Positions 16,258 to 25,564 of a DNA stretch of 64,000 nt are shown here, piece after piece. The notes under the pieces were generated by a model. That model was not told where the DNA came from and searched no databases. It saw only the letters and a program-made list of their open reading frames with translations. The stretch spans positions 62,001 to 126,000 of the forward strand of contig CAZDET010000001.1 of the NCBI GenBank assembly GCA_964504335.1. The letters run 5' to 3'. This DNA is from CAZDET01 sp964504335. GTDB lineage: Bacteria > Bacteroidota > Bacteroidia > Chitinophagales > Saprospiraceae. Position 1 is the stretch's first letter; the number at the start of each line of letters is the position of its first letter. Position numbers and translations under genes: made by a program.

Positions 16258-17691
16258 TTATTCTTCTTCTTGCAATTTTGATTCGCCGGCCGGTGCAGCG
16301 GGGGCTTCCGTTGGCGCCGGCGGGCTTGCTAATTGGGTTACTTCGGCGCTAATGCGATCGCTCATCACGCCTACTACGGCGCGAATGGTGTCGACAACAT
16401 CCACCATACTTTCCGATAACAGGGTCGTAACGGTCTCTACGGTCTGTTCGACCGTTGGCTGCTCGGTCTTCTCCTTGGAGGGCTGCTGTTTGGACGGTTT
16501 CTCGGCAATTTCCTGTGCGGCTTTGGCCAGCTTTTCGGCTTCTTCTTCGGAGAGCTGCTCGGCAGTAGACTGAATTTGCTCGGCAATCTTGCGCTTAGCG
16601 GCCGCTTCCGCTTCCCGGATGCGCTGCTTTTCCGCTTGTTGCTCCTCCCGCTTCCGCTGCTTTTCCATGCGGTTTTCCAGTTGCGACTTCGTCTTCATCA
16701 TCTCGGTCAGCTTTTCCTGCTTGCTTTCGATGCGTTTGACGATCATCTGGATTTTCGCTTGCCGGATTTGGGCCTCCAACTGGCCATCCGTAGACGCGAT
16801 ACGGCGGTTTTCGAAGTTGAGGTCATTTTCATCGCGGTGGATGCTGCGCTCCATTTTTTCGATAGCCTTCAACAGGCCGTCGTAGCGCCGCTTGGTGCGT
16901 TCAAGTGGAGAGCCATCTCCTTGCTTGGCCGTCCCGAACCGCTTAAGCTTTACTTCCTTAAATGCCTTATCCAGGCGGTCCCACACCTTGTTCCGATGTT
17001 CTTTGGTGAATTTGGTAGCGCGAAACTTTTGCTGGATTTCCCGCAGGTCATTGAAAACCTGATTGAGGTGTAATCCTTCTTCAATGCGCTTTTCAACATT
17101 GGCGAGCATTTCCTGGAATTGCTCCATGTGCTCCCGGCTGCGGTGCCGGAATTCTTCATCGAGCTTATTGCGCAGTTGCTTGAGCTTGGCAAACTGAGCA
17201 TTTGTGCGGGTGCGCAGTTCATCACCGTGTTCGCGCAGCAGCGTCCGGTCGCGAAGTTGTGATTGAATGCGATCCCAGAAGGATTTCAGATTTTCCCACA
17301 GATCGCTTTCGAAGCGCTCCGCTTTATCGATTCGATCTTCGATTTCCTCTAGTTCACTGTGGTAGGTTTGGCTGAGCCGGGAAGAAAGCACGATGTAGTG
17401 CCATTCGGTTTGCGCCCGCTGGATGAGGTCGTCTCGTTCTACCTTGAGGTGCTCCGGAAGGAGGGGATCGGTCATCGTCAAGTCGCGGCTTTCTTCCGAC
17501 AGGGCTTCCGGTAGCTCCATCGGCTGGTTGTTGCGCCACTTATCCATCATGGCCTGATATACCTCATCGGTAATGGCAGATTCGGAGTAGGTGTGAATGA
17601 GGACCACATTTTCCTTCACCTGAAGCTCCATTGTCACTAGCTCGCGTTCGTCCTGGGCGTTGGTCGCCCATAATACCAATTTATTTCTCAT
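16258..17691 (-). CDS. Coiled-coil protein, DUF349-like
   Basis: 477 residues, no signal peptide, hence probably cytosolic. The N-terminal 60 residues are a compact domain (MRNKLVLWATNAQDERELVTM); residues about 90-400 are almost continuous charged helix, with segments such as FNDLREIQQKFRATKFTKE and KVWDRLDKAFKEVK that resemble the repeated helical unit of DUF349 proteins. A Pro/Ala/Glu-rich tail (ASPPAPTEAPAAPAG) ends the protein. Function is unknown; DUF349 proteins in Bacteroidota are common and uncharacterised. The gene has its own promoter with a palindrome in the leader and a strong terminator, so it is a monocistronic unit. Confidence 0.75.
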   Translation of the reverse strand: MRNKLVLWATNAQDERELVTMELQVKENVVLIHTYSESAITDEVYQAMMDKWRNNQPMELPEALSEESRDLTMTDPLLPEHLKVERDDLIQRAQTEWHYIVLSSRLSQTYHSELEEIEDRIDKAERFESDLWENLKSFWDRIQSQLRDRTLLREHGDELRTRTNAQFAKLKQLRNKLDEEFRHRSREHMEQFQEMLANVEKRIEEGLHLNQVFNDLREIQQKFRATKFTKEHRNKVWDRLDKAFKEVKLKRFGTAKQGDGSPLERTKRRYDGLLKAIEKMERSIHRDENDLNFENRRIASTDGQLEAQIRQAKIQMIVKRIESKQEKLTEMMKTKSQLENRMEKQRKREEQQAEKQRIREAEAAAKRKIAEQIQSTAEQLSEEEAEKLAKAAQEIAEKPSKQQPSKEKTEQPTVEQTVETVTTLLSESMVDVVDTIRAVVGVMSDRISAEVTQLASPPAPTEAPAAPAGESKLQEEE

Positions 17692-17772
17692 GAATGCGCT
17701 ACCGTGTTTATCAAATCATCCTGCGTGCCGGTTGGAAAAATCCAATAGCACGTCTATGTAATCGAGTGTCGG

Positions 17773-17788
17773 GTCTATTTGAATAGAC
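17773..17788. promoter_or_regulatory. Palindrome in leader of the coiled-coil gene
   Basis: GTCTATT-TG-AATAGAC, a perfect 7-bp inverted repeat placed 19 nt downstream of the predicted -7 box on the minus strand. It is suited to be an operator or a small hairpin in the 5' leader. Confidence 0.4.
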
Positions 17789-17806
17789 AGCTTGGATCGT
17801 ACTGAC

Positions 17807-17837
17807 CAAAAGTAAACATAAGGAGGCGAACTTACAA
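17807..17837 (-). promoter_or_regulatory. Promoter of the coiled-coil gene
   Basis: Minus strand TACTTTTG (17807-17814) matches TAnnTTTG; TTGT (17834-17837) stands 19 bp upstream. The predicted leader is about 110 nt. Confidence 0.55.
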
Positions 17838-17848
17838 CCTTCGGCCTA

Positions 17849-18871
17849 CTAACGCGCTACTGCCTCCTTGGAGTGGACGAATCCCTTTTCGATAAGGTAT
17901 TCTGCAATTTGTACCGCATTGGTGGCGGCTCCCTTTCGCAAATTGTCGGCAACCACCCAGAGATTCAATCCATTTTCGATGGATTCGTCGCGTCGGATCC
18001 GACCGACGAATACCTCATTGCGATCTTTGGCCCGCAGCGGCATGGGATAGGCCTGCGTGCCCGGATCATCCTGGACAACGAGTCCAGGCGACTCGGAAAG
18101 CAACTGACGCACGGCCTCCAGCGTAAAGGAACGTTCAAATTCTACATTAATCGCTTCGGAGTGGCCCCCGTGCACGGGTACGCGTACGGCGGTTGCCGTA
18201 ATGCGCAGCTGATCGGCTCCAAGTATTTTTCGCGTCTCGTGGACGAGCTTCATCTCCTCCTTGGTATAATCGTTGTCGAGAAAGATGTCGCAATGCGGAA
18301 TGCAGTTTTCGAAAATCGGATAGTGGTAGGCCATTTCCTCAGGTTGAGTCTCAAACCCCTTGCGTTCGAGCTCGTATTGCTTGACAGCCTTCATGCCGGT
18401 ACCCGTAAAGCTCTGATACGTGGAAATTACTAATCGCCTGATGCCAAAGGCAAGATGCAGGGGTGCCAGCGCTACCACCATCTGTATGGTCGAGCAGTTT
18501 GGATTGGCGATAATGCGGTCATCAGGCCCTAATAAACCGGCGTTTACCTCCGGCACGATGAGTCGCTTGTCCGGGTCCATGCGCCAGGCAGAAGAATTAT
18601 CGATCACAGTAGTACCAACCGCGGCGAATTGCGGTGCGTAAGCGAGGGAGGTACTTCCTCCAGCGCTGAAGATGGCAATGTCTGGGCGAGCAGCGATCGC
18701 CGACTCCATAGAAACTACCTCGTGCTCGGTATCGCGAAAGCGGATGGTTTTTCCAACCGACCGTTCGGAGGCAACCGGTATGAGCGTATCCACCGGAAAC
18801 TGCCGCTCTTCCAGCACGCGAAACACGACGGTACCCACCAATCCTGTCGCTCCAACTATTGCTAATTTCAT
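17849..18871 (-). CDS. asd: Aspartate-semialdehyde dehydrogenase
   Basis: Reduces aspartyl-4-phosphate to aspartate semialdehyde with NADPH, feeding lysine/diaminopimelate, threonine and methionine synthesis. 340 residues, usual length. Visible: the Rossmann motif GATGLVGTVV (7-16), IDNSSAWRMD, the catalytic cysteine in NPNCSTIQM (about residue 130) and the active-site histidine region VHGGHSEAINVEF. A TAATTTTG box (18893-18900, minus) stands just upstream. It is divergent from the lamin-tail gene. Confidence 0.96.
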   Translation of the reverse strand: MKLAIVGATGLVGTVVFRVLEERQFPVDTLIPVASERSVGKTIRFRDTEHEVVSMESAIAARPDIAIFSAGGSTSLAYAPQFAAVGTTVIDNSSAWRMDPDKRLIVPEVNAGLLGPDDRIIANPNCSTIQMVVALAPLHLAFGIRRLVISTYQSFTGTGMKAVKQYELERKGFETQPEEMAYHYPIFENCIPHCDIFLDNDYTKEEMKLVHETRKILGADQLRITATAVRVPVHGGHSEAINVEFERSFTLEAVRQLLSESPGLVVQDDPGTQAYPMPLRAKDRNEVFVGRIRRDESIENGLNLWVVADNLRKGAATNAVQIAEYLIEKGFVHSKEAVAR

Positions 18872-18927
18872 GTCTTATCCGTTTCGATTGCGCAAAATTA
18901 CGACAACAAGCTTGTATTTTAGCCGCT

Positions 18928-21525
18928 ATGAGATCCCTAGTCCTATCCCTCCTGATTAGTCTGTGCGGCTTATCCGTATCCGCTCAGTTAATCGATCGTT
19001 TCGACGATGGTGACTTCACCACCAACCCCAGCTGGCAAGGCAATGCCGATCAATTTGCCGTCGTGGACCAGCAATTACAGCTACAAGACAATGCCCCAGA
19101 AAGCAATAACGAGCGTTACCTCAGTCTCGTTGCCCCCACGAGCCGGGCGGCAAATACGACCTGGGAGGTGACCGTCCGATTGGATTTCGCCCCTTCCTCC
19201 AGCAACTTCGCCCGCATATATCTGGCGGCGTCCCAGCCGGATCTCACGCAAGCGCTCAATGGATATTATTTACAAGTGGGAGGGATCACCGGTTCGGATG
19301 ATGCCGTAGAATTATTCCGCCAAGACGGCACCAACCGCACCCGCTTACTATCCGGTCAGGTTGGAGCAGTGGGCAGCGATCCCGCTCAGGCCCGGCTCCG
19401 CGTCACGCGGACGACCGACGGCACCTGGACGCTGTTCGCCGATTATTCCGGCCAACCCGACGGCCCTTTTACCGACGAAGGACAGGCAATGGACGCCACC
19501 TACGATCAGCTCGACTTCTTCGGCGTCTACGCCCGCTACACCAGCACGCGCGGTTCCGCGTTTACTTTCGACGATGTGTTTATCGAGCCCATCGTACAAG
19601 ACGATCAGGCTCCCGAATTACAGGACATTCAGGCCGTTGCGGCGGATTTGATCGCACTGCGTTTCGACGAAACGGTAGAACCGGAAACCGGCACCTTCAC
19701 CATTGATGGCACGATTCAACCCAGTGAAATAATAGGAGTGGATGCTCGTAATTTGAGTCTGCGGCTGGCCGCTCCCCTCGTCGGTTTCCAAACCTATGAA
19801 CTGCGTATCGATGGGCTGGAGGATGCCTTTGGCAATGCGCTGGATACTGTTGCTTTCTTCGAATATATCCCGAGCCGGGCTCCCGAGGCCGGCGATGTGA
19901 TTGTCACCGAATTCATGGCCGACCCCAATCCGGTGGTGGGCTTACCGGATGCTGAATTCGCCGAATTGTACAACACTACCCAGGAGGCCATCCAACTGGG
20001 GGGGCTTCAGTTTTCATCGGGTGGAAGCCCACAGATATTACCGGATTTTCTACTCCTTCCGGGCGCATACGCCATCGTAACGGATATGGACGATGCAGCG
20101 TCTTTCGAACCCTTCGGAGCCGTCATTGGATTGGAGAGCTTTCCGTCGCTCTCCAATAGCGGCGACGTGATTACCCTTGGCAACGCAAATGGTCAGCTGC
20201 TCTTCGAAATTACATACACGGATGATTGGTACGCGAATCCCGACCGCGACGATGGTGGCTTCAGCATTGAGTTCACCGACCTCGGACCGCCCTTTCAATG
20301 CCCCGGAAGGTGGGGAGCCAGCACGTCCTCCGATGGAGGTACTCCAGGTACCACCAACTTGTTGCTAGGGGTAATACTCGACGAAACACCTCCCCAGCTG
20401 CTATCGGCCGTTTTTTCGGAATCCGAGCTGCTGCTCACCTTCGACGATCCCCTGGATACCTTCGATTTGTCTGTCGATCGCTTCGAACTCACCCCCGATT
20501 TGGTCATCCAAAACCTGGCAATTGAGCAGGCCGGGCGCGAGTTGCGGTTCAATCTTAGCGCTTCGCCTCAGGAAGGCGTGCTATACACCTTACGCACCAC
20601 TGGTACCCTGATGGATTGCGCGGGTAATTCCACTACCGAACCGCTGGAACTCCAACTCGGGCTACCGGAGGAGCCGCAAGCCGGGGAAGTGGTGATCAAC
20701 GAGCTGCTGTTTAATCCCCTGAGCGGCGGCGTCGATTATGTCGAATTATTCAATCGCTCGGAAAAAATCTTCGATCTCGCCGGTTGGAATCTTCGAAATA
20801 CCCTGCAGGCCGGAGGAAACAACCAGCAACGTATCGAAAGTAGCCGCCTTCTGTTACCGGGTGGCTATCTGGTATTGACCCCCGATCCCATGCTGATTCA
20901 ACAGCAATTTCCGGATGCCGTGGCGGCGCTACTCGTAGAGCAAGACCTACCCACCCTCGCCGATCGGGAAGGCAACGTGAGTGTTTTTTCCGCAGCTGGC
21001 GTCCTGCTGGATAGCGTAACCTACACAAGCGACTGGCACATTGATTTACTGCGCACCCAGGATGGGGTCAGCCTGGAGCGCATATCTCCCGAAGCGCCGA
21101 GCCAGTCGGCCGGTAGCTGGACCTCCGCCGCATCTACCGTTGGCTTTGGAACCCCTACTCTGCCCAATTCCCAGCTGCGCACGGAGGTCGGTCAAACCCC
21201 GCCCGACCAGCTCTTCCGATTGGTTCAGAAGACCTTCTCCCCCGACGGCGATGGCTTCGAAGATGTGCTGCTGATCGAATACCAGACGCCCGCGCCGGAG
21301 TACGTGGTGCGCGTCCGCATATTCGACGCGCAGGGCAGGCCGGTTCGGGAGTTTCCCCAACTGGAATTACTGGAGGGGCAAGGACAATTTACATGGGACG
21401 GAGCTACCGATTCCGGGGAGCTGGCGCGCATGGGCCTCTACGTCATTCAATTGGAAGCATTTACCCCGAGTGGCACTACCCAGGAAGAACAGCTCGTAGC
21501 CGTATTGGCCGCTCGATTGAACTAG
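18928..21525 (+). CDS. Secreted lamin-tail domain protein
   Basis: 865 residues from the ATG at 18928, which gives a clean signal peptide (MRSLVLSLLISLCGLSVSAQ); the longer frame adds an unrelated N-terminus overlapping asd. An N-terminal jelly-roll-like region (about 25-210) is followed by Ig-like stretches and two lamin-tail domains starting near residues 320 (VIVTEFMADPNP) and 585 (VVINELLFNPLSGG). The C-terminal 95 residues (FSPDGDGFEDVLLIEYQ ... RMGLYVIQLEAF) look like a FlgD-type Ig fold as in gliding-motility-associated tails. Surface or extracellular adhesion is plausible. A kinase gene follows at 9 bp. Confidence 0.82.
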   Translation: MRSLVLSLLISLCGLSVSAQLIDRFDDGDFTTNPSWQGNADQFAVVDQQLQLQDNAPESNNERYLSLVAPTSRAANTTWEVTVRLDFAPSSSNFARIYLAASQPDLTQALNGYYLQVGGITGSDDAVELFRQDGTNRTRLLSGQVGAVGSDPAQARLRVTRTTDGTWTLFADYSGQPDGPFTDEGQAMDATYDQLDFFGVYARYTSTRGSAFTFDDVFIEPIVQDDQAPELQDIQAVAADLIALRFDETVEPETGTFTIDGTIQPSEIIGVDARNLSLRLAAPLVGFQTYELRIDGLEDAFGNALDTVAFFEYIPSRAPEAGDVIVTEFMADPNPVVGLPDAEFAELYNTTQEAIQLGGLQFSSGGSPQILPDFLLLPGAYAIVTDMDDAASFEPFGAVIGLESFPSLSNSGDVITLGNANGQLLFEITYTDDWYANPDRDDGGFSIEFTDLGPPFQCPGRWGASTSSDGGTPGTTNLLLGVILDETPPQLLSAVFSESELLLTFDDPLDTFDLSVDRFELTPDLVIQNLAIEQAGRELRFNLSASPQEGVLYTLRTTGTLMDCAGNSTTEPLELQLGLPEEPQAGEVVINELLFNPLSGGVDYVELFNRSEKIFDLAGWNLRNTLQAGGNNQQRIESSRLLLPGGYLVLTPDPMLIQQQFPDAVAALLVEQDLPTLADREGNVSVFSAAGVLLDSVTYTSDWHIDLLRTQDGVSLERISPEAPSQSAGSWTSAASTVGFGTPTLPNSQLRTEVGQTPPDQLFRLVQKTFSPDGDGFEDVLLIEYQTPAPEYVVRVRIFDAQGRPVREFPQLELLEGQGQFTWDGATDSGELARMGLYVIQLEAFTPSGTTQEEQLVAVLAARLN

Positions 21526-21534
21526 CGCAATGAT

Positions 21535-21903
21535 ATGTGGCAATTTATTACCGCCAGAGTCCGATCTTTTAAATATGCCTTCCAGGGCATCGCAGACCTC
21601 TTTCGCTCGCAGCCGAATGCCTGGATTCACGTAACAGCGGTGGTGGTGGTGACTATCGCGGGCATTGCCGTGGGATTAAAAACCTGGGAATGGGCTGTTA
21701 TCGTGTTGTGTTTCTCGATGGTACTGAGCGCCGAGGCCTGCAATACAGCCCTTGAACACCTCACCAACCTCGTATCACCGGCCTATCATCCCCTGGCGGG
21801 AAAAACCAAAGATGCGGCCGCCGCGGCTGTTCTAATTCTGGCTCTGGGCAGCGTCATTATTGCTATATTAATTTTCTTGCCATATTTGGATTTTCGTCAT
21901 TAA
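21535..21903 (+). CDS. dgkA: Diacylglycerol / undecaprenol kinase family protein
   Basis: Small inner-membrane kinase, 122 residues, three to four transmembrane helices. The family core EACNTALEHLTNLVSP and the KTKDAAAAAVLI motif are intact (residues about 62-100). Members phosphorylate diacylglycerol or, in many bacteria, undecaprenol, returning the lipid to phospholipid or cell-wall synthesis; the substrate here cannot be told. It lies nine bases behind the lamin-tail gene, so is probably co-transcribed despite no obvious functional link. Confidence 0.9.
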   Translation: MWQFITARVRSFKYAFQGIADLFRSQPNAWIHVTAVVVVTIAGIAVGLKTWEWAVIVLCFSMVLSAEACNTALEHLTNLVSPAYHPLAGKTKDAAAAAVLILALGSVIIAILIFLPYLDFRH

Positions 21904-21915
21904 TTTGTAGCTTTG
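21885..21915 (+). promoter_or_regulatory. Consensus promoter of the DUF5723 gene
   Basis: TTTG (21885-21888), 19 bp, TAGCTTTG (21908-21915): an exact match to both Bacteroidota elements. It overlaps the end of the kinase gene and predicts a leader of about 160 nt before 22082. Confidence 0.75.
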
Positions 21916-22017
21916 CAATGCTCATCTAGGTCTAAATAGGCCAATTTCCACTCATCTTTGCTGGATTTATTAGTTACTGCAGTGCTGCTTGCGCGTCGCT
22001 GTCGTTATTTCAAGCAC

Positions 22018-22076
22018 TCCATCCCGTTGGCAAGGACCCGCCCATGAAGGTCTTTTTCATCCATCTAACGGGTAAA
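22018..22076 (+). other. Foldable segment in the DUF5723 leader
   Basis: CCCGTT pairs with AACGGG at the borders and ATGAA with TTCAT inside, within the long leader and ending just before the start codon. It may be a regulatory leader structure; no known riboswitch was recognised. Confidence 0.35.
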
Positions 22077-22081
22077 GCTAT

Positions 22082-23584
22082 ATGCGATTTTTCCACAACT
22101 ACCTTGTTGGGCTGCTGCTTTTCACAACTGCCGTTTTGCCGGCCCAGGAACAGATTGGTATTCAAAGCATGCGACGTGCTGGGATCAATGGTGCAGCGAT
22201 ACAGCCGGCATCCACCATCAACCATCCCGATTTATGGGACGCGAATCTGTTTGAGTTTAGTCAGCATCTGACTACCAACTACGGCTTCCTTTCCAATACT
22301 GGATTGCTACAACTGGCCCGCATCGGCTCCGACGGCCGATTTTACCGCATCGGTGAAGAGGACGCCGAAAAATCTGCTGCCCAAAATAGCGGTACAAGTG
22401 TTTTATACGATTACTATCCCGGCCGCGAGAAACGCTATGCTTACAATGCTACTTCGGTCATGGGGCCTTCCTTTTCCATCAGCCTGGGCGAAATGACCAG
22501 AATTGGATTTACCACCCGTTTCCGGGTGGTGGCCTCGGCATTCGATCTCGACGAAGATTTCAGCTTCTATCCTTACTACAATCGGGAATACTTAAATGGC
22601 TTTAGCGTATCCCCTTTCGATCTGTCCGGAGCCGCCTGGAGTGAAGTCGGCATCAATTTCGCCCGCGCTATCGAAACGACAGATGGCCAGTGGAATCTAG
22701 GCATTACCGCTCGCTACCTGGTCGGTCACCGTGCCGGCTACTTTCGCAACCTCGAAAACTTCGAATTTGAGAAAGTTAACCTGGAACAAGTATCTGGCGC
22801 CAATGTCGAGTTGGAGGCGGGATTAACCGACAATCTATCCGATCTCGACAACCTGGTACCCGAACGAACGGGCGCCGGGGTAGGAATCGATGTGGGCATT
22901 CAATACATGACCGGACAAGGCCCCGACGGTGGCTACCGGTGGGTCTTCGGCGCTTCCCTGCTCGATTTTGGCGGGATCAACTTCAATCAGGGAGCCCAAC
23001 AGCACCGTTTTAGCGGAGATTCCCTGACGGTAATCAATGCCACCGATTACACCGATCTCTACAAGAGCTTTGTCGAAACAAAGGACATCGACATTCTCGA
23101 CGTGGTAGAACGTGCCAGCGAAGATATCCTCAACGATCCGGATGCCTCGCGCGTAGCAAATCAGTTTTTTATGCGCCTGCCTACTGCCGTGAGCCTTCAG
23201 GCAGATTATGCCGTGACGGAGACCGTGGCGGTAAATGCCACGGTAATCGGGGGACTTCCCAGCAACAACAGCGTCGGCATCGAGCGGGGCACGATGGTAG
23301 CCGTCACGCCGCGCTACGAAACCAAGTGGTATGCCGCTTCCCTTCCGGTAGTATTCCAAAACGGCCGCGAATTGCGCATGGGAGCCGCCTTCCGCGTTGG
23401 CTTTCTGACGTTTGGCTCGGAAGACCTGGGGTCTATTTTCGGGCAGCAGGAAGTAAACGGCACCGATTTTTACGCCGGTATCAGGCTCTTCCCCTTCAAT
23501 CGGGGCGGAGGACGCAGCGGCTGGTCGCCTATTCGGGTACGCAACCGCAGGTCGAGCCAGAAGGTGGACTGCTACAAATTCTAA
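22082..23584 (+). CDS. DUF5723 outer-membrane beta-barrel protein
   Basis: 500 residues with a signal peptide cut near VLPAQ. The mature start EQIGIQSMRRAGINGAAIQPAS ... HPDLWDANLFEFSQH is characteristic of the DUF5723 family of predicted Bacteroidota outer-membrane barrels, and the C-terminal half has the alternating pattern of transmembrane strands (TVAVNATVIGG, AAFRVGFLTFG, FYAGIRLFPF) ending close to an aromatic residue. Function is unknown. It is preceded by a consensus promoter and an unusually long leader. Confidence 0.8.
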   Translation: MRFFHNYLVGLLLFTTAVLPAQEQIGIQSMRRAGINGAAIQPASTINHPDLWDANLFEFSQHLTTNYGFLSNTGLLQLARIGSDGRFYRIGEEDAEKSAAQNSGTSVLYDYYPGREKRYAYNATSVMGPSFSISLGEMTRIGFTTRFRVVASAFDLDEDFSFYPYYNREYLNGFSVSPFDLSGAAWSEVGINFARAIETTDGQWNLGITARYLVGHRAGYFRNLENFEFEKVNLEQVSGANVELEAGLTDNLSDLDNLVPERTGAGVGIDVGIQYMTGQGPDGGYRWVFGASLLDFGGINFNQGAQQHRFSGDSLTVINATDYTDLYKSFVETKDIDILDVVERASEDILNDPDASRVANQFFMRLPTAVSLQADYAVTETVAVNATVIGGLPSNNSVGIERGTMVAVTPRYETKWYAASLPVVFQNGRELRMGAAFRVGFLTFGSEDLGSIFGQQEVNGTDFYAGIRLFPFNRGGGRSGWSPIRVRNRRSSQKVDCYKF

Positions 23585-23625
23585 AATCGGTTACCTTGCA
23601 GCAGCGCCAATAGAAGCCATGTGCC

Positions 23626-24075
23626 ATGCTGCAATTTGAATGCGTCGCCTTCGAAGACCTGTCGTTGAGGCAGTTGTACGATTTGCTGGCCCTTCGGCAG
23701 GCGGTATTTGTAGTGGAACAGTACTGTGCCTACCAAGATGCGGATGGAAAAGACGCCCAGGCGCTCCACGTGCTCGGCACTACGGCCGAGGGTCGCCTGG
23801 GCGCCTACGCCCGCTTACTTCCCGTTGGGGTTTCCTATCCCGATCATGCATCCATCGGCCGAATCATTACCGCGGATTTCGTACGAGGTAGCGGCCAGGG
23901 GCGCCGACTCGTACGGGCGGGCATCGATTACCTTTACCAATTCTACGGGCCGGTGCCTGTTAAAATCAGTGCCCAGGCCCATCTGTGCCGGTTTTACGAA
24001 TCGTTCGGATTCGAGACCGTAGGACGCATCTACCTGGAGGATGGTATCCCGCATCTAGCAATGGAGTTAAGCTAA
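23626..24075 (+). CDS. GNAT acetyltransferase, ElaA-like
   Basis: 149 residues, the length of ElaA. Typical features: FEDLSLRQLYDLLALRQAVFVVEQ at the N-terminus, the acceptor-strand IGRIITADFVRGSGQGRRLV with the CoA pyrophosphate loop (R/Q-x-x-G-x-G/R), and FYESFGFETVGRIYLEDGIPH at the C-terminus. It acetylates an unknown small molecule or amine in the cytosol. It is convergent with the phosphomutase gene, which ends three bases away. Confidence 0.88.
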   Translation: MLQFECVAFEDLSLRQLYDLLALRQAVFVVEQYCAYQDADGKDAQALHVLGTTAEGRLGAYARLLPVGVSYPDHASIGRIITADFVRGSGQGRRLVRAGIDYLYQFYGPVPVKISAQAHLCRFYESFGFETVGRIYLEDGIPHLAMELS

Positions 24076-24077
24076 AG

Positions 24078-25499
24078 CTACGCCTCCGCCTTCACCTCAA
24101 TCCCCATCGCCTCCCGGGCAGCATCCAGCAAGCGCCGCACCGCTGCGGCATCTTCGGATTGGGCATATACCCGCAGCACCGGCTCCGTACCGGAGGGCCG
24201 TACCAGCACCCATTCGTCGTCGGAAATGTAAAACTTGGTGCCGTCTACGTTTTCGATTCGCTCGATTTGGTAAGAGCCAAAAGAAGAGTAGGGGTTTTCT
24301 TTAGCTGTTTTGATTACCTCTTGTTTCTTTTCGTTGCTGACGTGCAGGTCGTCGCGGTCGAAAGAGAAGGGGCCGACCAGCGCGTAAACTTCCTGAATCA
24401 ACTCTTTGAGTGATTTGCCCGTCTTGGCCATGAATTCCAGGATCATCAGGCCGATCCAGATACCGTCGCGCTCGGGGATGTGGCCCTTTACGGCGAGGCC
24501 CCCGCTTTCTTCACCCCCGACGATGACGTCTTCATTGGCCATGATTTCGGCGATGTACTTGAAGCCGATTTTGGTTACTTCGATCTCGAGGCCGTATTGT
24601 TCGGCGAGCTTTTTCATCTTGTCCGTCACGGAGAAGGTAATGACGACCTTGCCGTCTTTGATGCCGCGGTATTGGTATTGATAAAGCAGTAGTAGCAAAA
24701 GAATGTGGTGCGAATCCACGAAGTTGCCATCGCCGTCGTAGAGGCCGATCCGGTCGGCGTCGCCGTCGTTGGCAATACCGAGATGGATGGAATCATCCTT
24801 ACTAATCAGCTCACTCAATTCGGCGAGGTTGCGGTGGATGGGCTCCGGGGCCTGGCCATGGAAGCTCGGATTAAATTCGGCGTGTAGGTGAACCGCATCC
24901 GGGAACAACTTGCGCATGGCCGACTGCCCCGCGCCGTACATCGCATCGTAGGCGATGCCTACTCCGGAGCTCTTGATCGTTTCGAGGTCGAAGTTCTGCT
25001 CCACGTGCTCCAGGTACATTGCTTCCAGATCGGTATGTACGACCAGCCCCTGATTTTGCAGGGATGCCAGATTGGGCAAATCGGTATCTGCCGTCTCCGG
25101 AATGAGCGCCTCCACGGCGGCAATGTCGGAGGGAATCATCGGCCCACCCAGATTGGATTTGAGCTTATAGCCATTGTACGATGGGGGATTGTGGCTGGCA
25201 GTAATAACCACTCCGACGTCGGAGTGCGTCTTGACGACCCCAAGACTGACCATTGGCGTAGAGGCAAATTCCGGGGCAAGGTGCACCTTGATCCCATGCT
25301 TACCGAGTACGCGGGCTGTAGTTTCCGCAAAAAACTTCCCCCCGAAGCGGCAGTCGTAGCCAATCACCGCCTGCTTCCCATCGCGCTGCTTCAGCCAGGA
25401 GGCCGTGGCAGTAGCTACTCGAATGACATTTTCGATGGTGTAATCATCGGCGATAATGGCTCGCCATCCATCCGTACCGAATTTTATCTGGGTATTCAT
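24078..25499 (-). CDS. Phosphoglucomutase / phosphomannomutase family enzyme
   Basis: Interconverts hexose 1- and 6-phosphates, feeding nucleotide-sugar synthesis. I take the ATG at 25499 (MNTQIKFGTDGWRAIIADD, 473 residues); the longer frame is made of simple repeat. All four loops are present: phosphoserine loop VITASHNPPSYNGYK, metal loop NDGDADRIGLYDGDG, sugar loop VGGEESGG and phosphate loop RPSGTEPVLRVYA. The exact sugar specificity cannot be decided. A short hexamer repeat stands 7 bp upstream of the start. Confidence 0.93.
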   Translation of the reverse strand: MNTQIKFGTDGWRAIIADDYTIENVIRVATATASWLKQRDGKQAVIGYDCRFGGKFFAETTARVLGKHGIKVHLAPEFASTPMVSLGVVKTHSDVGVVITASHNPPSYNGYKLKSNLGGPMIPSDIAAVEALIPETADTDLPNLASLQNQGLVVHTDLEAMYLEHVEQNFDLETIKSSGVGIAYDAMYGAGQSAMRKLFPDAVHLHAEFNPSFHGQAPEPIHRNLAELSELISKDDSIHLGIANDGDADRIGLYDGDGNFVDSHHILLLLLLYQYQYRGIKDGKVVITFSVTDKMKKLAEQYGLEIEVTKIGFKYIAEIMANEDVIVGGEESGGLAVKGHIPERDGIWIGLMILEFMAKTGKSLKELIQEVYALVGPFSFDRDDLHVSNEKKQEVIKTAKENPYSSFGSYQIERIENVDGTKFYISDDEWVLVRPSGTEPVLRVYAQSEDAAAVRRLLDAAREAMGIEVKAEA

Positions 25500-25505
25500 G
25501 ATGAA

Positions 25506-25535
25506 GTGTGAGTTTGAGTTTGTGTGTGGGTGTGC
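25506..25535. repeat. Hexamer repeat upstream of the phosphomutase gene
   Basis: Five 6-bp units in register on the plus strand: GTGTGA, GTTTGA, GTTTGT, GTGTGG, GTGTGC. It shares the words TTTGAG and TGTGGGTGTG (in complement) with the spacer at 35341-35358. Confidence 0.6.
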
Positions 25536-25564
25536 GCAATCCAATCTACGACCTTGTGCACGGA

